Positions 5,361 through 10,966 of a stretch of DNA of 10,966 nt are shown piece by piece. The stretch covers positions 1 through 10,966 of the forward strand of contig CALSCO010000049.1 in assembly GCA_943704415.1 (NCBI GenBank). The letters run 5' to 3'. Under the pieces are notes generated by a model. The model made no database searches and was not told where the DNA came from. It saw only the letters and a program-made list of their open reading frames with translations. This stretch comes from Parvularia atlantis (lineage: Eukaryota; Opisthokonta; Rotosphaerida). Position numbers and translations under genes: made by a program. How positions within the stretch are numbered: position 1 is the first letter of the stretch; each line of letters begins with the position of its first letter.

Positions 5361-8300
5361 ATGGGCGGCGACAACGCAGCCGCCACGGCCACAGCCGGCG
5401 ACGCGGCCACAGCCAACCCGGCCACGGCCACGGGCGGCGCGGTCACGCCCCGGCCCAGCGAGATCGACCGGCTCAACGGTACGCTGCTGCCCGACGACGT
5501 CGCCGCGCACGGTGCGCCAGTCGCCCCGTCGAGCTCGGGCCTCACGCGCAGCACAAAACAGCGCACGCGCACGGCACGCCCGCCTTGGCCACGGCCGGCA
5601 TCGGCCACCCGCTGTACGGCACGACGATCTACATCGGCCGCAACTGGATCGACACGGTCTACGGGCCGTTCGAGGTGCTCACGTTCCAGGACCTGATCCA
5701 CAAGGCGCGCGCCGCAGCGTCGCGACGTGTGCGGCTTGACGTGCGGTGCGACGGCGGCAGGGCTACATCCTCGCGCTCGTCAAGGGCGACCTCAAGCGCA
5801 ACGACGTCGTGTACACGCGTCTGCACTCGTCCTGCGTCACGTCGGGTGCGCGGCGCCTCGGCTCGTGGTGGTGGGGGGGCCCCGCTGACGGCGCGCGGCG
5901 CAGAGACGCTCGGGTCGCTCGACTGCGACTGCATCCAGCAGCTCAACGGCGCGCTTGAGCTGATCTCGCAGAAGCCGTGCGGCATCCTCTTCTACCTCAT
6001 CCAAGAGGGGCGTGGCTGCGGCTACATCGGCAAGTCGCGCGACCGCATGCTCGTGCAGGTGCGCGCGCATCGCTGCTGCTGTACCGCGCGCTCACGAATG
6101 CGGCGGGCGCGTGCGCAGTACCACAACGACGCCATCACAACGTTCGAGGCGTACGCGCGCATGGGCATGATGAAGGACTACCGCAACTACCGCAGCATCC
6201 CGGACATCTGCCACATCCTCGGTGCGCGCGCGCGCGCCCTTGTCACTGCTGCTCGCTGGGCTGACGCGCCGCACATGGCAGCGATCCGGCCCAAGTTTGT
6301 GCTGCTCACCAACAACCCGGACAAGATCGCCGGCCTGCGCAACCAGGCACGAACCGCAGACGCGCGCGGTCGCTCGCTGATGCAGCTGGCTCACGCAGGG
6401 CATGGACATCCACGGCGTCGAGGCGATCGAGGTCCCGCCAAACCCGTGGAACCAACAGTACCTCATCTCGAAGCAGCAGTCGGGCCACCTCCTGCTGCAC
6501 GTGAAGGAGAAGGCAAGCAACCGCACGTCAAGCCACGGCTCGCTGACGGTGCGCTGCCCCCATACAGATTCAGTCGTACGCCATGCCGTCCGCCCCGTGC
6601 GAGCCCTTTGCGCCGTACTCGCTGCTCGAGTCGCCGCGCTTCGTGCACAGTGCCTCGTACTACCTGCCCATCCGACCGCTGCGCACGCTCATGTCGCTCG
6701 AGGAGGTCAGTCTGGAGGCACGTGTCGCGTCGCGCTCACGGTCGCCCGCCCCGTATGCAGTACGACAACCTCGGACTGACGCTCTGGTACGACATGACGC
6801 GCGACGGCGAGGCACTGGTGGACATGAAGGACCATGTCGACCTGCTGGACAAGCACCCGGCGCTGCGCCGCCCGCACTGGTTCAAGGCGCATTTGTTGCC
6901 AGCGCGTACGCCTGTGCGTCCTGCCGCTGACAGGTGATCCGCATGCGCAGGTGCACGTGTACTTTGACATTCAGACCTCGAGCGACCTCGTCGTGCTCGA
7001 GTACCGCGACTGCCGCAACGCGCCCCGTCCGCCGCTCGTTCGCATCCACTCCGAGTCGATCTTGTCGCGCTTCCCGCTCAAGGTCCGCTGGCGCCGGCTG
7101 TCGTTGCGCTTCACAGCTCACCTGCGCGCGCCTTGACGCTGTGCAGAACCTGAGCTACAAGCGCAAGTACCACCAGTCCGTTGAGGCCATCGTCAAGCAC
7201 GGCGTTGGCATGGTCGTGCTGATGTACCACGACGGCCGGTGCGTCGGCGCACGCCACGCCGCCGTTACATGCGCGCTTGCTCACTTCACGACCGCGCCCA
7301 GTGGCTTCGGCCTTGGCCACTACATCATCGAGTCGCAGGTCAAGCCGCACGCCGTCACAGGGCCGCTGGCCGCGTCGGCTGCGGTCTTGGGCAGGAGCAG
7401 CCCGGCACCGGAGACCGCAGTCTCTCGCGCGCATCCCGGCAGCAGTGCCAAGCCGTTCATGAACGACGAGACGGCCGAGGTGCGTCCTTGGACAAATGAT
7501 GCACAGCGATGCTTACAGCGGCTTCCCCGGCGCAGGACCGGCGCCGCTCCGAGGGCCGAGACTTCGGCGCAGCATCGATCCTGTTGCAGCACCACTCGGG
7601 CGACCAGCCGTTCGTGATGATGTTCAGGTGCGCCCGCTCTGCGGCTGCGCACATGCCGGCTCACACCTGGCGCGCCCGCAGCAACGACGCGTCGCGTGCG
7701 GAGTACGAGAAGCACTTCCCCAAGATCTACGACTGGATGTGGGTGGGCGACATCGACGACCAGTACGGCCACCAGGTGTGTGCGTGTGGAACGCTGCATC
7801 ACGCACGACTCACTCACCACGCCACACGCACAGCTGCTCAACTACCGCCACCTCGCCATTGCGCAGCTGCTCGCGCAGCCGAATCATTCGATCCGCATCC
7901 ACAGGGCGAGTCCGCTCCGCGCCCGCGGCACAGCGCACAGGCTAACAAAACCGTTCGTGCTCAGCCGAACGAGGCAAAGGCGCAGTCGTACCTCGTCGCC
8001 GGCATCGGGTCGTCCGAGGCGCACGCACGCTACCTGGTCGAAGAGCTGACAAAGTTGAACATCTCGGTGCGTGTGGCAGTGCCTACCTTGTGCGCACCAC
8101 GACTGACCATCCTGCACTGCTGGCAGGCCAAGTTTGTGCCGATCTCGACGCCGGTCTCGTCATTGCCGAAGCACGAAAAGCTGATTGTGTTTTCGCAGGT
8201 GCGCACGGGTGCTGGGCGGCCCAGAAGCTCACGCGCGCGCTGCACAGGGCATGTCGCCGCACACGCTCGAGTATGTGCGCCGCGCGGACGTGCTCTTCAC

Positions 8301-9290
8301 GGCCGTCACACAGACGAACAAGCATGTGCTCGCTCGTGTGCGCCGTCGTGGCTGATGCGCGGCTGCTACACAGGGACGAGCGCAAGCGCGCCGTGCTGAA
8401 GGAGATCATGGACCGCGGCGCCAACGTCGTCTGGTTCCCGATGGAGGACGAGTACGAGGTGACGGCCCCGCGCGCGCAAGCAGCAGCCAGCCGCACATGG
8501 ATGGCCACTTACACAGCGCGACAGGTGCTCATCCGCGTCATCGGCCCCTTCTTCGGCTTCGTCGCCGTCATGCACTGGATCGGCAACCTGGACGGCATCC
8601 CTGCGCCGCGGGACATCGTGCGCTGGTCGCTGCGGCGCGTGCACCCTCGTCTCCACACCCGCCGCGTCTGAATGTCGCTCGTGCAACCGCACAGCTCGCC
8701 GCCGCTCATCTTCTCCAAGCAGGCCATGGCCTCGAGGCGGCTCTCGGTCCTACTGCCGTCGCTCATGATCTCGTACAGCCAGGTGCGCCTGCCGAACGAA
8801 ATCTGCAGCTCGCTCTCGGCCAGTGCTGAGAACGGTCCGTAAAGAACATCGTCTTCAAGTGGGTCGAAGGCGTCTACTTTTCGCCGCCGTTCATCAACGA
8901 CTACCTCAGCTGGGTGCACGGGTCGTACCAGGCGCGATCCTCCCTCTGCGCGTCCCTGCCATGCACCGCTGACGCGCACACACCAGGCAATCGCAGGCAA
9001 AGACGTGCCGTCGACGCCGCACTTGCTGTTCACGACAGGCGTCGAGCCGATCAACGGCGTGCGCGAGCTGCTGGGCGACGACCACGCACACTGGACGGTT
9101 GAGATTACGCACGGCATCCTCGAGGTCGAGGTGTGCAAGTGCCGTGCAGACTTGCCCAGCTCATACAATGCCCGTCCAGATCACCATGAACGCGTGGCTT
9201 CTCTCGATGATGAACCGCGTGCGTGCGAACCAGCGCGACTGGCCTGGCAAGGGCAGAGAGCTCAACTTATACACTGCGCGCTACAACTGA
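5361..9290 (+). CDS. tandem GTP cyclohydrolase II-like / SIS-like fusion (URC1-type)
   Basis: Seen: 25 exons join into 824 codons: 5361-5511, 5562-5704, 5761-5845, 5904-6058, 6119-6221, 6282-6346, 6399-6512, 6568-6705, 6761-6886, 6951-7082, 7147-7238, 7302-7338, 7453-7479, 7536-7627, 7682-7775, 7834-7905, 7965-8066, 8127-8198, 8248-8321, 8374-8458, 8525-8638, 8723-8782, 8845-8931, 8987-9130, 9180-9290. Regions: Ala/Thr-rich leader (1-60), intact GCHII domain (about 75-272), degenerate second GCHII (about 361-518), SIS-like part (about 545-800). The first domain, with RDRMLVQ and a DYRNY motif, resembles the uracil-catabolism enzyme URC1/urg1 more than riboflavin RIB1. That assignment is from memory of the family. 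The continuous frame argues for one gene, but two genes cannot be excluded without transcripts. Ambiguous points are the acceptor of exon 13, the donor of exon 7 and the splices flanking exons 19-20 and 22. Several introns use GC-AG. Confidence 0.7.
5705..5760 (+). other. GC-AG intron (AAG|GCGCGC ... CAG)
   Basis: Removing this 56-nt stretch joins FQDLIHK to GYILALVKGD in frame, matching the GCHII family without gap. The donor is GC instead of GT. The only in-phase GT alternative (5729) would leave a 32-nt intron and add eight residues that do not fit the family. Confidence 0.75.
6347..6398 (+). other. GC-AG intron (CAG|GCACGA ... CAG)
   Basis: The 52-nt stretch separates KIAGLRNQ from GMDIHGVEAIEV, two adjacent segments of the GCHII domain. 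The joint is phase 0, and the donor is GC after a CAG exon end. Confidence 0.75.
6887..6950 (+). other. GC-AG intron (AAG|GCGCAT ... CAG)
   Basis: A 64-nt stretch separates RRPHWFK from VHVYFDIQ. The reading frame changes across it, and no GT donor in a matching phase is evident near the end of the upstream exon. Confidence 0.6.
6951..7775 (+). other. domain 2: degenerate GTP cyclohydrolase II-like copy
   Basis: Seen: the order of GCHII landmarks repeats. LVRIHSES stands for VHSEC with Cys replaced by Ser396; no Cys-X-Cys follows (YKRKYHQS instead). MYHDGRGFGLGHY replaces QEGRGIGL, GRDFGAASIL replaces the ERDF/DYG region with its Arg kept (R464), and MMFSND stands where LLTNNP is expected. 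With all three zinc ligands gone it should not run the GCHII reaction. A structural, regulatory or dimerisation role is inference. Confidence 0.65.
7965..9290 (+). other. SIS-like (phosphosugar-binding) C-terminal region
   Basis: Seen: SYLVAGIGSSEAHARYLVEEL (about residues 550-570) has the strand-loop-helix and GxGSS of sugar isomerase (SIS) domains. LIVFSQGMSPHTLE resembles the SQSGET(A)DT loop that binds the sugar phosphate. RGANVVWFP and IGPFFGFVAVMHWIG fit the later strand and helix. A second half with FKWVEGVYFSPPF and YLSWVHG could be a second SIS fold (E and HG landmarks). Known: SIS domains occur in aldose/ketose-phosphate isomerases, amidotransferases, deglycases and sugar-binding regulators. 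No catalytic base is identifiable by eye. The family is inference and the second half is weaker. Confidence 0.45.
8932..8986 (+). other. GC-AG intron (CAG|GCGCGA ... CAG)
   Basis: A 55-nt stretch separates SWVHGSYQ from AIAGKDVPSTPHLLF in phase 0. The frame differs on either side, and the upstream frame hits a stop if read through. Confidence 0.6.
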
Positions 9291-9336
9291 ACGTCCAGTC
9301 GCAGCTGTGTGTTGTTGTGGTGAACACGCGCCAGTA
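9291..9336. other. short gap: 3' flank of GCHII-SIS gene
   Basis: Forty-six bases between the TGA at 9288-9290 and the first recognisable retrotransposon codons. They are GT-rich (TGTGTTGTTGTGG), with no polyadenylation hexamer. The left end of the retroelement fragment must lie here or at the TGA at 9337-9339. Confidence 0.4.
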
Positions 9337-9339
9337 TGA

Positions 9340-10324
9340 AAGCTCCACCTGGCCAACTACCCCCCGCTCAGCATGATCCCTGCCGTCGCAAAGATCTTCA
9401 CCAAGCTGCTCACCCGTCGTCTCAACGCGGTGGCGCCGCACGTCATTCACACTGACCAGGCGGGCTTAATGCACGGCCGAAATACCTCGGCCAACACGCT
9501 TCTGCTAGATCGCTTTGTGCAACATCATCAACGCCAACGGCGACGCAAAGCAGCAGTACTCGTCAACTAGACGAAGGCCCGCGGCAAAGTCCTGCAGCGT
9601 CTGGGTTTCGGCCCGACGATGATCAACGCCATTAGCGTGGTCCACGCCGGTATCCAAGCGCGCGCTCATCAACGGCCTCGTCTGCAAGCCGTTCGCACTG
9701 CGCCGTGGCACACGTCACGGCGACCCGCTTAGCCCGATCCTGTACACGCTCATCGACGAGGCGTTCGCCTGTGCCGTGCGAGCGCATCCCGACATCCGCG
9801 GCCTTCCGTTACTCGCCATCGGCTACGACCTCTGTGTGCATCTCGCGCAGTTTGCTGACGACAAGCTCCTGTTCCTCAACAACCCGGTCGCCAGTCAACG
9901 ACGTGTTCCGCGACTACGAAGCCGCATCTGGCGCGCGAATCAACGCCGCCAAGTTGTCACTGCTACTTCTTGGCCCGTCGCGCGACGAGCCCGACGCGTG
10001 GGCTGGGCCACTGGCCGATGAAGCGACGACCAACTACCTCGGCTACACGTGCCGGGCCAAGATCGACACCATGCTGGGCCTGTGGCAGCAACCTCTTTGA
10101 CGCCCGCCAGTCGAGTCGTCGTGCTGCGCACTCTCGCGCTAAGCAAGGTGTTGTACATCGCCAAGCTGAGCACGCCACCGCCCGACATCTTCACGCAGCC
10201 AAACACGACGATCTTGGCGTTCGTCTGGTTTGGCAAGACGCGAGGTCTCGTGAGATGCGCGCGTGCTGTGATACCACCAGGTCAAGGCGGTCTTGGCGTA
10301 CCCGAATTGAGACGCCACATCTGA
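9340..10324 (+). pseudogene. LINE reverse transcriptase, frameshifted
   Basis: Seen, frame by frame: 9340-9567 PAVAKIFTKLLTRRLN, HTDQAGLMHGRNTSANT (fingers); an in-frame TAG at 9568; TKARGKVLQRLGFGP, where about nine residues with the motif-A aspartate (normally FDRVD-like) are missing; a shift near 9655-9664 into LINGLV, RRGTRHGDPLSPILY (motif B) and QFADDKLLF (motif C, FADD at 9851-9862); a shift near 9890 into VNDVFRDYEAASGARINAAKLSLL; a shift near 10095 into ASRVVVLRTLALSKVLYIAKLS, FVWFGKTRG and GQGGLGVPELRRHI, the conserved LINE thumb; then TGA at 10322. Known: such enzymes copy element RNA into a nicked target. Losing motif A and three frames makes this copy inactive. Confidence 0.85.
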
Positions 10325-10966
10325 GCAATCCAGCTAGACAACCTGCGCGGCCTGCTCGACGCCCACGACAGCAGCTGGGAAGCGCTACAACCTCAACGGC
10401 TTTCGCCGTTCACCTGCCGCGACCAAGTGGCCGACGCGCGGCTGCCTGCGAGCTCGTACCCGTCGCCGATGTGACAAACCGTCGTGAACACTGCCTTCGA
10501 CTGAGCTGCAGCCAACGACACCTGACCAAGTGCATCAGCAGCGCCTCTACTTCAACAAGAGCATCCAGGCCGACGGCGTAACCCTCGGCACCGCGCAACA
10601 CGGCCGTCCGGCAAAGTGCGGCGTCGCTCGCGAGTCCAACATGTTCAACCACGACGGCACGCAAAGGAACACGCACCAGCTGCTAGCGCGACCGCGCTGC
10701 GACCTCTGCTCAAAGACGTTCGTGCGGTGATCCCGGCTGCATGGCTGGTGACCGGCTGGTTCTACATGGACACCGAAGACGCTGCTCTCACGCAGCAGGG
10801 TCACGCCCCGACCGAGGTGCTGCGTGCCACGACAGTTCATTCCAGCGGCGCCGTCGACCGGTGGACAACGCTGGACGCATCCACATCAACGTGCTCACTG
10901 CGGTCATCACGCGGGGCTCAACGTACCTGTAAGAGAAAGCGCACATCGTGGGGCCGAGCACGCGTG
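10325..10966. other. 640-bp tail, no clear gene
   Basis: After the stop at 10322 the element frame goes on briefly (AIQLDNLRGLLDAHDSSWEAL), as in the region following a LINE thumb, then dissolves. Short open stretches remain, for example 10530-10730 (NKSIQADGVTLGT) and 10732-10930 (GWFYMDTEDAALTQQG). None carries a motif I recognise, and no zinc-knuckle (CCHC) or RNase H signature is visible. It is most likely the eroded 3' part of the same retroelement. Confidence 0.45.

Larger units (their letters stand above)
5600..6512 (+). other. domain 1: catalytically complete GTP cyclohydrolase II
   Basis: Known: GCHII opens the imidazole ring of GTP, releasing formate and pyrophosphate, with a zinc ion held by three cysteines. 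Seen after splicing: LVKGD, then HSSC (Cys123), GSLDCDC (Cys134, Cys136), giving Cys-X10-Cys-X-Cys exactly as in bacterial RibA. Then QEGRG (160-164), the pair D198-Y-R200 matching the catalytic Asp-x-Arg of RibA, LLTNNPDKIAGL, and SGHLL at the end. All key residues are kept, so this copy should be active on GTP or, if URC1-like, on its uracil-pathway nucleotide. Confidence 0.85.
9337..10966 (+). mobile_element. decayed non-LTR (LINE) retrotransposon fragment
   Basis: The plus strand carries, in the right order, a LINE-type reverse transcriptase and its downstream thumb region, broken by several shifts and stops (see the pseudogene entry). The 5' part (endonuclease, ORF1) is missing on the left, so the copy is 5'-truncated, as is usual for LINEs. 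No poly(A) tail or target-site duplication can be seen before the window ends, so the right boundary is unknown. Confidence 0.75.

Noticed and set aside
4769-6937. Single 722-codon open frame on the plus strand
   Set aside because: Its first part is antisense to MANF exons and the promoter. Its GCHII part reads through introns, and the family motifs fit only when these are removed.
8509-9168. Long open frame on the minus strand (219 codons) opposite the 3' exons of the GCHII-SIS gene
   Set aside because: It crosses several plus-strand introns and exons and shows no recognised domain. The plus strand gives phase-consistent splices into SIS-like sequence. GC-rich DNA makes long antisense frames common.
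10530-10930. Short plus-strand frames after the LINE thumb region as possible new genes
   Set aside because: Under 70 codons each, no motif, and collinear with an element already shown to be decayed.

Overview
The window reads as GC-rich nuclear DNA of a eukaryote with very compact, intron-dense genes. Almost every gene is broken by introns of about 50-85 nt, most with a GTGCG donor, a CTGAC/CTCAC-like internal element and a CAG acceptor. When these introns are removed, recognisable proteins join in frame. No operon, ribosome-binding site, tRNA, rRNA or CRISPR array is visible. The gene set (MANF, RAD51D, a fungal-spacing GATA finger, a GTP cyclohydrolase II-like enzyme, a non-LTR retrotransposon) fits an early-diverging fungus or another unicellular opisthokont or amoebozoan. 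The exact lineage is inference.

Layout, left to right: (1) minus strand, 1-1345, 3'-partial FHA-domain protein gene running off the left edge. (2) A divergent promoter of about 184 bp, then plus strand 1530-2618, a six-exon RAD51D-type recombination ATPase gene. (3) Convergent to it with a 48-bp gap, minus strand 4188-2667, a GATA zinc-finger/AT-hook transcription factor with a pure 21-unit CAG tract. (4) Minus strand 5224-4455, a five-exon MANF/ARMET gene with signal peptide and all eight cysteines. (5) A 136-bp divergent promoter holding a perfect ER-stress response element (CCAAT-N9-CCACG) oriented toward MANF. (6) Plus strand 5361-9290, a gene of about 25 exons that splices into one open frame of about 824 codons: an intact GTP cyclohydrolase II domain, a second copy that has lost its zinc ligands, and a C-terminal SIS-like (phosphosugar-binding) region. 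(7) 9337-10966, a decayed non-LTR (LINE) reverse transcriptase on the plus strand, with frameshifts and stops.

The most unusual points are the tandem GCHII/pseudo-GCHII/SIS-like architecture, the concentration of GC-AG introns in that gene alone, and the metazoan-style ERSE in front of a MANF gene. Exon boundaries were deduced by eye from frame continuity and splice motifs. RNA evidence would settle the few ambiguous ones, which are flagged in the entries.
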